Notes under the pieces: generated by a model
Told to the model about the DNA's origin: nothing
The model's database searches: none
What the model saw: only the letters and a program-made list of their open reading frames with translations
Position numbers and translations under genes: made by a program
Shown: one piece after another, positions 43,534 to 52,256 of the stretch
Layout: every line of letters begins with the position of its first letter
How positions within the stretch are numbered: the first letter of the stretch is position 1
Source: Paenibacillus auburnensis
Lineage (GTDB): Bacteria; Bacillota; Bacilli; Paenibacillales; Paenibacillaceae
Assembly (NCBI RefSeq): GCF_927798115.1
Contig: NZ_CAKMMG010000001.1
Location: 2,046,001 to 2,110,000 of the forward strand
Direction: 5' to 3'
DNA length: 64,000 bases

Positions 43534-44610
43534 TTACTTCGCCTCCTTTACATTCTCCAGGCTATCCCATACGCCAAGCAGATACATAATACCCATCGCT
43601 CTGTCGTAGAGGCCATAGCCCGGACGGCAGTTCTTCTCTTCTCCCCAGAGGTGACGTCCGTGGTCCGGGCGCACATAGCCGGTGAACCCGCTCTCATGAT
43701 AAGCCTTTACTACCTCAGCCACATCGACACTGCCGTCGCGCCCGCGGTGGGATACTTCGATGAAGTCCCCGTTGTCAAACACCTTCACATTCCGGATATG
43801 GGCAAAATAAATCCGGTCATGGAACTCGCGGATCATCGCCGGCAGATCATTCTCCGGATTCGTGCCGAGTGAACCGGTGCAGAAGGTCAGTCCGTTGTAC
43901 GGGCTGTCTACGGCATCCAGCATCCGGCGGATCGTATCGCGGCTGCGGATGATACGCGGCAGCCCAAAGATCGGCCAGGCCGGATCATCGGGGTGGATGG
44001 CCATTTTGATATCCACTTCCTCACATACCGGCATGATGCGCTCCAGGAAGTACACCAGATTTTCGAACAATTTATCTTCTGTCACATCGGCATAAGAAGC
44101 GAACAGATCATCGAGCCTCTCCAGACGCTCCGGCTCCCAGCCGGGCATCGTGAACTCGCCTGCGCCTTTGAGGATGCGGTCAACCATTTCGCGCGGATTA
44201 TCGGTAATGGCAGCCTTTTCATAAAAGAGGGCGTTCGATCCGTCCTGCAGCTCCTTGTACAGCTCCGTACGCGTCCAGTCGAACACCGGCATGAAGTTGT
44301 AGCAGATGACTTTAACGCCGACTTTGGCCAGCTTGCGGATCGTATCGATATAGATGTCGATATATTTGTCGCGGGACGGCAGGCCGATCTTAATATCATC
44401 ATGAACGTTAACACTCTCGACTACAGCGGTGCTGAAGCCCTTGGCCGTAATCTGATCTGCAACCTTCTGGATTTCCTCCATCTCCCACACTTCGCCGGCC
44501 ACCTTATGATGCAGCGACCACACAATGCCCATTACGCCCGGAATTTGCCGGATATGGTCCAGAGTGATATTGTCATTCCCTTCGCCGTACCATCTCCATG
44601 TCATGTTCAT
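43534..44610 (-). CDS. uxuA: mannonate dehydratase
   Basis: The product is 358 residues, normal for the Bacillus-type UxuA. It begins MNMTWRWYGEGND, the family's characteristic start, and later has HPDDPAWPIFGLPRI and FCTGSLG, the residues near the metal site. It dehydrates D-mannonate to 2-keto-3-deoxy-D-gluconate. The ATG at 44610 lies seven bases after AAGGAGGG. The open frame continues upstream to 44799 but crosses the promoter. It is the first gene of the operon. The kinase and aldolase that use the product are not in the window. Confidence 0.95.
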   Translation of the reverse strand: MNMTWRWYGEGNDNITLDHIRQIPGVMGIVWSLHHKVAGEVWEMEEIQKVADQITAKGFSTAVVESVNVHDDIKIGLPSRDKYIDIYIDTIRKLAKVGVKVICYNFMPVFDWTRTELYKELQDGSNALFYEKAAITDNPREMVDRILKGAGEFTMPGWEPERLERLDDLFASYADVTEDKLFENLVYFLERIMPVCEEVDIKMAIHPDDPAWPIFGLPRIIRSRDTIRRMLDAVDSPYNGLTFCTGSLGTNPENDLPAMIREFHDRIYFAHIRNVKVFDNGDFIEVSHRGRDGSVDVAEVVKAYHESGFTGYVRPDHGRHLWGEEKNCRPGYGLYDRAMGIMYLLGVWDSLENVKEAK

Positions 44611-44660
44611 TGATAAACCCTCCTTAGGATGTATAAACCATGATTGCACATACCACAAAT

Positions 44661-44672
44661 CTTGTATACAAG
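44661..44672. promoter_or_regulatory. candidate GntR operator of the uxu operon
   Basis: CTTGTATACAAG is a perfect 12-base palindrome just downstream of the predicted uxuA transcription start. FadR-type GntR regulators favour such TTGTATACAA sites, and the divergent gene encodes one. Release by a hexuronate intermediate is the expected signal. Confidence 0.65.
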
Positions 44673-44682
44673 TTTTGAGTAG

Positions 44683-44711
44683 ATCATAAATAAACAACAC
44701 AATTTTGTCAA
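44683..44711 (-). promoter_or_regulatory. sigma-A promoter of the uxu operon
   Basis: On the minus strand TTGACA (44706-44711) and TATGAT (44683-44688) are separated by 17 bases. The start would fall near 44676, next to the palindrome at 44661-44672. Confidence 0.75.
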
Positions 44712-44719
44712 CACTTCTT

Positions 44720-44735
44720 TTGAAAACGTATATCA
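44720..44735. promoter_or_regulatory. candidate cre (CcpA) site
   Basis: TTGAAAACGTATATCA matches the cre pattern with one mismatch near its end. It lies upstream of the uxu -35 box and between the divergent genes. Confidence 0.35.
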
Positions 44736-44845
44736 CCATCGATATATAGCGAAAATATTGCCTTGTCTCGTGAAAGTTTTCTTTTATCACAGCGGGCATT
44801 GATGTATACTAGAACTTAAAATACGGATGATGGAGCCGAAACACA

Positions 44846-45499
44846 ATGTCGATCAAAGAACAAATTATGAAGACGCTCAAGCATGAAATTCTGACCCTGA
44901 CACTGAAGCCCGGCACCATTCTTAGTGAGACTGTTTTATCCGAACGGTTCCAGATTTCACGGACCCCGCTGCGCGATGTGCTGAAACAGCTCAGTCTGGA
45001 ATCCTATATTGATATCTATCCGAAGAAGGGCAACCTGGTTTCGTTCATTGATCTGGAGTCGGTTGAACAGATTATTTATTTGCGCAGTGTCCTGGAAAAA
45101 GAGATCATGAAATACCTGTCGGCCCATCTGGTGCTGAAGGGTGTACATGAGCTGAAGGAGATTCTCGACAGGCAGAAGGCTGCGATCCATGAAGTGGATG
45201 CCACGGAGCAGTTCCTCAACCTGGACGATGCGTTCCACGCCGCCCTTTTCCGGCTGGCCGGACGGGAATTCCTGTGGAATCTGATACAGCAGTCCAATGT
45301 GCATTATGTCAGATACCGGCGGCTGCACATGCTCCGTCAGGAGAAGCTGGAGGAGATCTTAACGGAGCATCAGCGTATCCTTGAATACATGACCCGGCAG
45401 GAAACGGACAAGCTGGATGCGCTGATCCATCACCATTTGCGCGAAGACATTAACTCACTCTATCTGCAGGAGAACTTCTCAGACTACATCAAGGTCTAG
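44846..45499 (+). CDS. GntR family (FCD) regulator of the glucuronate operon
   Basis: The product is 217 residues. The winged-helix GntR domain spans about 1-68, with SERFQISRTPLRDVLKQL as recognition region. An FCD all-helical effector domain spans about 78-205, with the metal-type ligands D-H in LDDAFHAALF and later histidines in HHHLRED. It is divergent from uxuA, and a fitting palindrome lies between them, so it is probably the hexuronate-responsive repressor. A TATACT at 44805-44810 could serve as its -10 box. Confidence 0.9.
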   Translation: MSIKEQIMKTLKHEILTLTLKPGTILSETVLSERFQISRTPLRDVLKQLSLESYIDIYPKKGNLVSFIDLESVEQIIYLRSVLEKEIMKYLSAHLVLKGVHELKEILDRQKAAIHEVDATEQFLNLDDAFHAALFRLAGREFLWNLIQQSNVHYVRYRRLHMLRQEKLEEILTEHQRILEYMTRQETDKLDALIHHHLREDINSLYLQENFSDYIKV

Positions 45500-45630
45500 G
45501 CATTCGTTAAGCTTCGGAAGCCTACAATTGAACAAGACCACCCTGACGGGTGAATGTACTGCCCCCCCCTTAAGCATAGGCTGCCGGACAGCCATGCTTG
45601 TCTTGCTTGGGCGAGCGGCGTTTCTGCGGA

Positions 45631-45908
45631 ATCAGAGGTACTTCTACCTCTGATTTCGTACCATGGCCGTGTTTCTGCGGAGTCAGAGGTACTTTTACCT
45701 CTGATTTCGTACCACGGCCGTGTTTCTGCGGAATCAGAGGTACTTCTACCTCTGATTTCGTACCATGGCCGTGTTTCTGCGGAATCAGAGGTACTTTTAC
45801 CTCTGATCTCGTACCACGGCCGCGTTTCTGCGAATCAGAGGTATTTTTACCTCTGGTCTCGTACTACGGCCGTGTTTCTGCGGAATCAGAGGTACTTTTA
45901 CCTCTGAT
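45631..45908. repeat. array B: six 51-bp tandem hairpin units
   Basis: Dyads ATCAGAGGTA-CTTC-TACCTCTGAT start at 45631, 45682, 45733, 45784, 45834 and 45885. Spacing is 51 bases except one 50-base step from a single deletion. Stems reach ten pairs. The loops alternate CTTC and CTTT, and the linkers alternate CCATGG and CCACGG over the first four units, a 102-base higher-order pattern. The linker holds a second palindrome, CACGGCCGTG. The array fills the gap between the ends of the convergent gntR and GH2 genes. From 45500 to 45630 I see nothing else of note. Confidence 0.92.
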
Positions 45909-46007
45909 TTCGTACCACGGCCATTCCTAAGCATGAGCTCCACTCCAACTTCAGGCGCTTCCTCATCACAGTAGACGAGACTCATGATACATTTAGCTGC
46001 AGCACAA

Positions 46008-46041
46008 ACAGCCCGCCTCCGGAATGCCGGAGACGGGCTGT
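46008..46041. terminator. hairpin after the GH2 gene
   Basis: ACAGCCCGCCTCCGG at 46008-46022 pairs with CCGGAGACGGGCTGT at 46027-46041, with one mismatch. The T content after the stem is modest on both strands. It is the likely end signal of the minus-strand GH2 gene, whose stop is 38 bases away. Confidence 0.6.
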
Positions 46042-46078
46042 TCTTATAGTTAGACTGTACTGCTATTCTGCTGTACTG

Positions 46079-49000
46079 CTATTCTTGAACTCCTCCAGCT
46101 TCAGCCTTTGCAGGCAGAAACTGAAACCACTGAAAGTCGAACCTGCTGCCGGGCAGGAACAGGAAGGTTACCGTCTGTTTGCCGCTTACCGGCTCCAGCG
46201 TGAATTCCCGCTCCGTATAAGATTCTGCGCCGTCAAACTCGACAAGCTGTTTGGATTCGCCGCCTTGGCCGCTAAACAGCAGGTGCACCGTGTTGTTACT
46301 TAGCGCTGAACGCCCGCAGATGACTAGCCGTGAAGTCCCCTGCTCCCCGAAATCCATGTCCTCAAAAATTAGCGACACATTGTTGCCGATACCCTCAACC
46401 GCGGTCTCTGTTACAGAGAAGGTATCCCCATAAATCCGGCTGTTCGCCAGTGCATCCAGGCGGGCGTAAGCTTTGCTCTCCCGGATAAACCGGAAGCCCT
46501 TCAAGTGGATCTTCTTCCGCAGGACAAATGACAGTGTCGTGATGCCGCTCAGCCGTCTAGGCAGTTTGTAGGTCTCTTCCTGGTATACATTCCATTGGGA
46601 CGGTTTCTGGTAGAGTACCGTGTCCAGCAGCTCTGCGTCATCCTGCCCCGGGATACCTTCCCAGATGTCGATCGGATATTCGTCACTATCCAGCGCAAAG
46701 ATCGGCAGCGTGAGCTCCTCCGCACCATAGCTGCCAAAGTCGACACGCTCGAAACAGATCAGGCTCTCCCCTTCCCGCGCCGTAGCCACACCGCGCTCAT
46801 TGCCGTTGGTCAGATTATAACTGGCGTTGCTGTGATAGGCGGCAGAGACGAACTCATACGGGTCAAGATAGGCCTGCCCGAACCCGGTCAGCCTGATCTC
46901 CATCTGCGAGTAGAGACGGATGCTGTCCGCGCCGTTCCCTGTTCCGCAGCGAATGAACACCTCCCCGTCCCCCAGAGCAGTAATACGCGCCTCATGCCCG
47001 TTCACTTCCAAAGAAGCAATATTGGAGTCCACCCCGGCCGCATTGGTAACGCGCCACTCTACCTCCCGGAAGGTCGCGTTCTCTGGATGCAGCTTCACGC
47101 GGATCGGCAGACCCGCCTTGTCCGGCGTCAGCACAACACCCTCAGGGCAGATGATTTCCAGCTTCCGTACCGGAATCTCTGTCAGTGAAGGGCTGCTGGT
47201 GTCCTTAGACCCCCCGCTTGCTTCCAGCGGGTTATCTGCATAGAGAATCAGTTCCTCTTCAGCACTATTACTCATTGCAGGAAGAATAGACTTCAGCACA
47301 ATCTCAGCATCCGCAATACCCGGTGAGGCTCCATGCAGCGTGATCGGACCGGCTTCCAGTGTACCCGCAATAATCGCGAGCAGCTTGCCGCTGAACATCC
47401 GGCGGCTTACGCCTTTGTAGGCATCGTAATCGGTGCTGTCCCCATTATCAAGGCCCACTAGCCGTCCAGGTCCGTCTATACTCAAATGCACCCGGTTGTT
47501 GGCATTCTCCACCGGCAGACCCTGAGAATCGGCAGCGCTAATAGTCACGAAGATCAGATCCTGGCCGTCAGCCGTAAGCTCCCGCTTATCCGCCGTAAGA
47601 ACCAGAGAAGCGGCATCCCCGAAGGATGAGCGCCGCTCCTCAGCAATCACATTACCATACTCATCGTAGGCAACCGCCCGCAGGGTACCCTCTGTATATG
47701 GCAGCTGCCAGTTCCCGAGCAACTGCAGGCCGCGTGCATGGTCGATGTCGTAGATTCCCTGCGAAATGTCATTTAGGAACAATTCAATTCGTGGCGCATT
47801 GGAGCACACCCGCACATCAATCAGCTGCCCCTCTGAGAAGTCCCAGTACGGGAAAATATGAATCATCGGGCGGATTCTGTAATCTGTCCATTCCGCCTGA
47901 TAGATATAATAGGCATCCTTCGGAAACCCTGCAGTGTCCAGTTGCCCGAAATAAGAGTTCTTCGTGAAGTAAGGTGTCGGCTCACCGATATAGTCGAACC
48001 CTGTCCACAGGAACTGCCCGAGGGAATATGCGGCATCCCGGTCTCCGGTGATGCAGGCTTCCGTGCTTCTGGCCCCCCAGCTAGTAGAGCTGTTGCCGAG
48101 CGAGGAGCACTGCTGATCATCATCGGCAAGAACCTGCTGGTCCAGCGGGAAATGATAGATTCCCCGGCTCTGTACGGTGGAGCAGGTCTCACTGCCGTAG
48201 ATAATCCAGTCCGGATGCGCTTCATGGTGCCGGTCATAATATTTCTCACCGTAGTTGTACCCCGCGAGCTTAACGATGTCGGCGCATTTCTGGGCATTCT
48301 CCCAAGGCATGTAGTTTGAGCCGATCGTCACATAGCCGTTGCCGCGCGGATCATGAATCAGCACTTCATCCTGCAGCATGCGGGTGACCTCCTGGCCGCG
48401 GGCGTCGGCATGGGTATCATAAATCTCGTTGCCGATGCTCCACATGATCAGACTTGGCCGGTTCCGGTCCCGCCGCACCCAGCTGGCAATCTCCTTCTTA
48501 TACCATTCCGGAAAGAAACGGGCATAGTCGTAAGGTGTCTTGCTGCGTTCCCACATATCGAAGGCTTCCGAGACAATCAGCACGCCCAGCTCATCCGCCA
48601 GCTCCATCAACTCGGCCGCGGGCATATTATGCGCGGTGCGGATGGCGTTCACACCCATCTCCTGCAGCAGCACGAACTGCCGCCGCAGGGCGGCTTTGTT
48701 GACGGCTGCCCCCAGCGCGCCCAGATCATGATGCTGACACACCCCGTTAAGCTTAAGATGGCGCCCGTTCAGGAAAAAGCCTTTTTCGCTGTCCAGTTCC
48801 ACCGTGCGGAACCCGAAGCTCTGGATCTCTTCTTGAGTAACTGCGTCTCCACCCAGCAGCTCCGTCTTAAGCATATACAATCTGGGGTTATCAATATCCC
48901 AGAGCTGCGGCTGCTCGGCAGTCAGCCGGCTATGGGAATGAACAGTCTCCTCACCGCTCTGCGCAGGCACGGCAGCTTCTGCTTGAGCAACCACTGCCCC

Positions 49001-49591
49001 GCCGGGATCTAGGACCGTGTGGCGGAGTTTCAATTCCGCAGCGCTTCCGCCTGCTGCGATATGCAGCTCGGAATCCACATCCACTGTCCAGGTGCCGCCG
49101 TCCGCTGGTCTGGCTGCTATATAAATACCATCAGACACAATATGCGTCTTCGGATACGTATGGAGCCATACGGAGCGGTAGATTCCCGCGCCGGAATACC
49201 AGCGGGAATTAGGCGATTCATGAATAACCCGCATCACAATCGTATTATCTCCGGCTTTCAGGAAGGGGGTAATTTCGAACTCAAAGGTTGAGTAACCGTA
49301 CTTCCACTCGCCCGCAGCCTGTCCGTTAACATATAGCGTGGAGTTCATGTATACGCCTTCAAAACGCAACGATAGACAACTTTCCACCGGGACCTCGGCC
49401 AGGGTGAGGATTTTACGGTACCAGCCCTTACTGTTCTCATATAGGTCATGAGTGTTGTAGATCAGCCAGTCATGAGGCAGCGTCACCGGCATCCACTCTC
49501 CCTCAGCAACCACGTACGCCAGCTCCGATCCAAGAGGCTGCTTGCTGAAATACCAGCCGCCGTTCCATATCTTTTTCATGCTCATCGCCAT
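46079..49591 (-). CDS. large glycoside hydrolase family 2 protein
   Basis: The product is 1170 residues with no signal peptide, so it should act in the cytoplasm. Order: sugar-binding jelly roll (about 5-170), immunoglobulin-like domain, TIM barrel (about 280-590) with acid/base E in WSIGNEIYD and nucleophile E in IYGSETCS, a DUF4982-type domain, and a long C-terminal beta-rich tail. GH2 enzymes of this layout are beta-galactosidases or beta-glucuronidases acting on plant oligosaccharides. Activity cannot be decided here. The tail beyond 850 may include carbohydrate-binding modules. The ATG at 49591 follows GGGAGGG. It comes after the orphan binding protein in one transcript. Confidence 0.88.
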   Translation of the reverse strand: MAMSMKKIWNGGWYFSKQPLGSELAYVVAEGEWMPVTLPHDWLIYNTHDLYENSKGWYRKILTLAEVPVESCLSLRFEGVYMNSTLYVNGQAAGEWKYGYSTFEFEITPFLKAGDNTIVMRVIHESPNSRWYSGAGIYRSVWLHTYPKTHIVSDGIYIAARPADGGTWTVDVDSELHIAAGGSAAELKLRHTVLDPGGAVVAQAEAAVPAQSGEETVHSHSRLTAEQPQLWDIDNPRLYMLKTELLGGDAVTQEEIQSFGFRTVELDSEKGFFLNGRHLKLNGVCQHHDLGALGAAVNKAALRRQFVLLQEMGVNAIRTAHNMPAAELMELADELGVLIVSEAFDMWERSKTPYDYARFFPEWYKKEIASWVRRDRNRPSLIMWSIGNEIYDTHADARGQEVTRMLQDEVLIHDPRGNGYVTIGSNYMPWENAQKCADIVKLAGYNYGEKYYDRHHEAHPDWIIYGSETCSTVQSRGIYHFPLDQQVLADDDQQCSSLGNSSTSWGARSTEACITGDRDAAYSLGQFLWTGFDYIGEPTPYFTKNSYFGQLDTAGFPKDAYYIYQAEWTDYRIRPMIHIFPYWDFSEGQLIDVRVCSNAPRIELFLNDISQGIYDIDHARGLQLLGNWQLPYTEGTLRAVAYDEYGNVIAEERRSSFGDAASLVLTADKRELTADGQDLIFVTISAADSQGLPVENANNRVHLSIDGPGRLVGLDNGDSTDYDAYKGVSRRMFSGKLLAIIAGTLEAGPITLHGASPGIADAEIVLKSILPAMSNSAEEELILYADNPLEASGGSKDTSSPSLTEIPVRKLEIICPEGVVLTPDKAGLPIRVKLHPENATFREVEWRVTNAAGVDSNIASLEVNGHEARITALGDGEVFIRCGTGNGADSIRLYSQMEIRLTGFGQAYLDPYEFVSAAYHSNASYNLTNGNERGVATAREGESLICFERVDFGSYGAEELTLPIFALDSDEYPIDIWEGIPGQDDAELLDTVLYQKPSQWNVYQEETYKLPRRLSGITTLSFVLRKKIHLKGFRFIRESKAYARLDALANSRIYGDTFSVTETAVEGIGNNVSLIFEDMDFGEQGTSRLVICGRSALSNNTVHLLFSGQGGESKQLVEFDGAESYTEREFTLEPVSGKQTVTFLFLPGSRFDFQWFQFLPAKAEAGGVQE

Positions 49592-49630
49592 AAATCCCTC
49601 CCAAAAGTAGTTGCTATGCAATCCATTCAA

Positions 49631-51232
49631 TCAACGGTTCAAATAACGCTCATATGCAGCCTGCTGAATGTCCAGCGCGCGTTCAATGCCCAGGTCCCTC
49701 ATTTGCTGCACGTACTTGTCGTAGTTATCAGCGGATTCGATACCCATAATTATTTTCAGCTCGGTTTCTTTCACAAAAGTGTTGATGTCGTTCATTATAC
49801 TGCTCATTTCATCGGCTTCTTCGGCGGTAGGAGTGACAGGAGGCAGCAGATGCTGCTCATGATTGGTTTTCTTCCAGATGCTGATTGACTTGCCCGTTGC
49901 CGGATATTTGGCCGGCAGATTGTTATCCTGCTGAATCATTGGAAAGTTGGTACTATGAGAGTATTTAGACATGACCTGATCGCTCCCCAGACCTTCCGGG
50001 TTGTTGACCACAAGATCGGTGTAGACCGGTTTGCCGTTCTCCAGGTTATACGTGACTCCTTCAACGCCGTAAGTGTTCAGCAGGCTGCCTTCCTCTGTGT
50101 AGGCATAGTCCAGCCAGCGCATGGCTGCTTCCGCATTTTTGGTATAGGCTGAAATCGCTGCTGAACTTGTACCGGCATAAGCGTTGTCAAGCTGGCCGAA
50201 TTCCGGAAGCTGGCCCTTCACGGCAGACGGATAAGGAGTTGCAACAAATGAGGCCTCCTTACCAGTCCCCTGCACGGCTGAATTGTATTTTTCGATATAG
50301 AACTGCCAGCCAATCGTCGCCCCGCTCTCGCCCGAGGTCATCTTTTTATCTACCGTTGCAGCATCTATCGAAGCAAAATCCTTATCGATCAGCCCTTCCT
50401 TATACCACCGGGCCATCGTTTTCAGATATTCCTTATAGCCCGGCTCCAGGTAACCGTAGACAACCTTTCCGTCATCAACATAGAAGTTGCCCATCACTCC
50501 GAAGGCCCCGGCGAATCCGCCGGTCCGCTCCCCTAAGAATAGTGTACGGAAGGTTACAGGTGCGCTGGCATGTTTCTTTTCTTTAAAAGCGGTCAGTACC
50601 GTATGCCATTCATCAATGGTTTCCGGAACACTGAGGTTCAGCTCGTCCAGCCAGTCCTGCCGGATAATCGGCCCGCCATATACCCGCCCGGTTTCAGAGC
50701 GGATGAACGGGAAGGCATAATAGGTACCGTCATCGGTTTTGATCATTTTGTCGATTTCCGGATGCTGCTCCAGCGTCTTTTTGAGGTTCGGCGCATACTG
50801 GTCAATCAAATCATTGAGCTTCAGAATGTAGCCTTGTTCCACTGCTTTATCAGGCCCGCCCGGATACTGCAGCCAAGTGTTGAGAAAAATATCTGGCAGC
50901 CCGCCCGAGGCCAGCAGCAGGCTGAATTTCTGGTCGGTCATCGGCGCTCCGCCCAGCTGCCTGATTCGGATGCCGGTCCGCCCCTCGTACTCTTCATCAA
51001 TCGGCAGTCGTTCCGGCGTGCCTCCCAGCGTTTCATTCATATAGGTCAGTTCGATACCTCCCGGCATCGGGTAGGAGAAGTTTGCTGCATCTGCTGCAAT
51101 AGCATTTCCCGTTGTATTAGAAGCGCTTTCAATCTTTCCATTATTTGAACCGCTGCATCCGGCGAACAGCAGGGTAAAGCCCAGCAGAACAGCTGCCACG
51201 GGCTGAAACCTTCTCTTTTGCATAGAATTCAT
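49631..51232 (-). CDS. orphan LplA-type extracellular substrate-binding lipoprotein
   Basis: The product is 533 residues. The N-terminus has a basic start, a hydrophobic stretch and the lipobox LLFAGC with acylated C26. The rest matches large LplA-type solute-binding proteins of Paenibacillus, with SGGLPDIF near residue 115. No permease gene is adjacent; the next gene, 39 bases on, is the GH2 enzyme. It could use a permease pair encoded elsewhere or act in sensing. The ATG lies about eleven bases after GGAGG. A 216-base gap upstream holds no clear promoter. Confidence 0.9.
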   Translation of the reverse strand: MNSMQKRRFQPVAAVLLGFTLLFAGCSGSNNGKIESASNTTGNAIAADAANFSYPMPGGIELTYMNETLGGTPERLPIDEEYEGRTGIRIRQLGGAPMTDQKFSLLLASGGLPDIFLNTWLQYPGGPDKAVEQGYILKLNDLIDQYAPNLKKTLEQHPEIDKMIKTDDGTYYAFPFIRSETGRVYGGPIIRQDWLDELNLSVPETIDEWHTVLTAFKEKKHASAPVTFRTLFLGERTGGFAGAFGVMGNFYVDDGKVVYGYLEPGYKEYLKTMARWYKEGLIDKDFASIDAATVDKKMTSGESGATIGWQFYIEKYNSAVQGTGKEASFVATPYPSAVKGQLPEFGQLDNAYAGTSSAAISAYTKNAEAAMRWLDYAYTEEGSLLNTYGVEGVTYNLENGKPVYTDLVVNNPEGLGSDQVMSKYSHSTNFPMIQQDNNLPAKYPATGKSISIWKKTNHEQHLLPPVTPTAEEADEMSSIMNDINTFVKETELKIIMGIESADNYDKYVQQMRDLGIERALDIQQAAYERYLNR

Positions 51233-51448
51233 CCTAATAACGACCTCCGTTTCTGTTTATAGGGAAACTTGATGCTCCTTCAATGTTAGCTGTATCGGGG
51301 GTAGACGGCAATGTTCAATATGCAAAATGTATCGCTAAAAACGTAAGTACACGCTCTATAAACTACAAAACCTCCTTACCGGCAGGCGGAACCGTATGGA
51401 ACCTGAGGGTCCCTTTCGTCCACCTTAAGGCAAAGAGGTATGGATTAA

Positions 51449-52243
51449 CTATAGGATTTGAAATACCGGCCTGTCCTGCACAAAGCGGACGGGCAGGCCG
51501 GGAAACTGCTGCGACAGCCGCTCGGCCAGCAGCTTCATGCCGGGTGCTTCACTCTCAGCGTGGCCCAGCATGATCAGCGCCCGGTTGCGCCCCTGTGCGG
51601 CGGCATCTTTTATATACTCCGGAGTTTCCCATTCCGGCCCTTCTCCGGCAATAATCAGATCGAGGCCGTCCTGTTCGAACAGGGGAATCGTCATTGAACC
51701 TCCGCCTCTATAACCAACCAGAATGCCCACCCGGGTACAGGAAGCAGTTAAATTGCCTGCCACACGCACATAAGAGATTGCCAGCTGCCGCTTCACCATC
51801 TCTGCAGCGTCTTTGACGGACATAGACGGAATGGTTAATATCGACACTGCCGCCCGGTGCTCAGTTACATAATCCTGCCAGCCGAGTGCACAGATCAGCC
51901 CCTCCGTTATCCCGTCCGGCGTGTAACGGTGCACATCATCATGAAACCGGTAGATCCCAATACCTGATGAGGCAATCAGGGCGGATTTTTGCAAAAATAC
52001 CGGATCCCCGCCCAGCCATTCCCGCTGATCCTGGTGACTGTAATAAACCCCTTCATGAGTTACGATTAGGTTCGCCCCTAACGCAGCCGCCTGTTCAATT
52101 ATATATTGCGAGGCTGCAAAGGCCGTAACGATCCCCTGCACCTCTGTCTCCCGGCTCCCCGGGTCCAGCTTGTCCACGGTTGGATCCGGCCGGCTGACGC
52201 CTGCCGTCAAGCTATCAATGACATGTCTGAAGGTAATTGTCAT
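51449..52243 (-). CDS. Nif3-like dinuclear metal centre protein
   Basis: The product is 264 residues of the Nif3/YqfO/DUF34 family. Metal-ligand signatures are visible at VTHEGVYYS near 62-70, RFHDDVHRY near 99-107 and MLGHAES-E near 230. Family members form toroidal hexamers and their biochemical role is unsettled. The ATG at 52243 lies seven bases after GAGGTG. An ATG at 52249 is too close. It follows the GH67 gene by about 13 bases in the same operon, an unusual setting for this normally housekeeping family. Confidence 0.87.
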   Translation of the reverse strand: MTITFRHVIDSLTAGVSRPDPTVDKLDPGSRETEVQGIVTAFAASQYIIEQAAALGANLIVTHEGVYYSHQDQREWLGGDPVFLQKSALIASSGIGIYRFHDDVHRYTPDGITEGLICALGWQDYVTEHRAAVSILTIPSMSVKDAAEMVKRQLAISYVRVAGNLTASCTRVGILVGYRGGGSMTIPLFEQDGLDLIIAGEGPEWETPEYIKDAAAQGRNRALIMLGHAESEAPGMKLLAERLSQQFPGLPVRFVQDRPVFQIL

Positions 52244-52256
52244 GGCCATTCACCTC

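Noticed and set aside
41898..43589. Long plus-strand open frame of 563 codons antisense to uxuB
   Set aside because: It mirrors the codon pattern of a well-identified enzyme gene and has no ribosome site or recognisable domain. The same holds for other long antisense frames, such as 52929-53963 opposite GH67.
45631..45908. CRISPR array
   Set aside because: Repeat and linker are both conserved between units, the core is a hairpin with fixed 51-base period, spacers are not unique and no cas gene is near.
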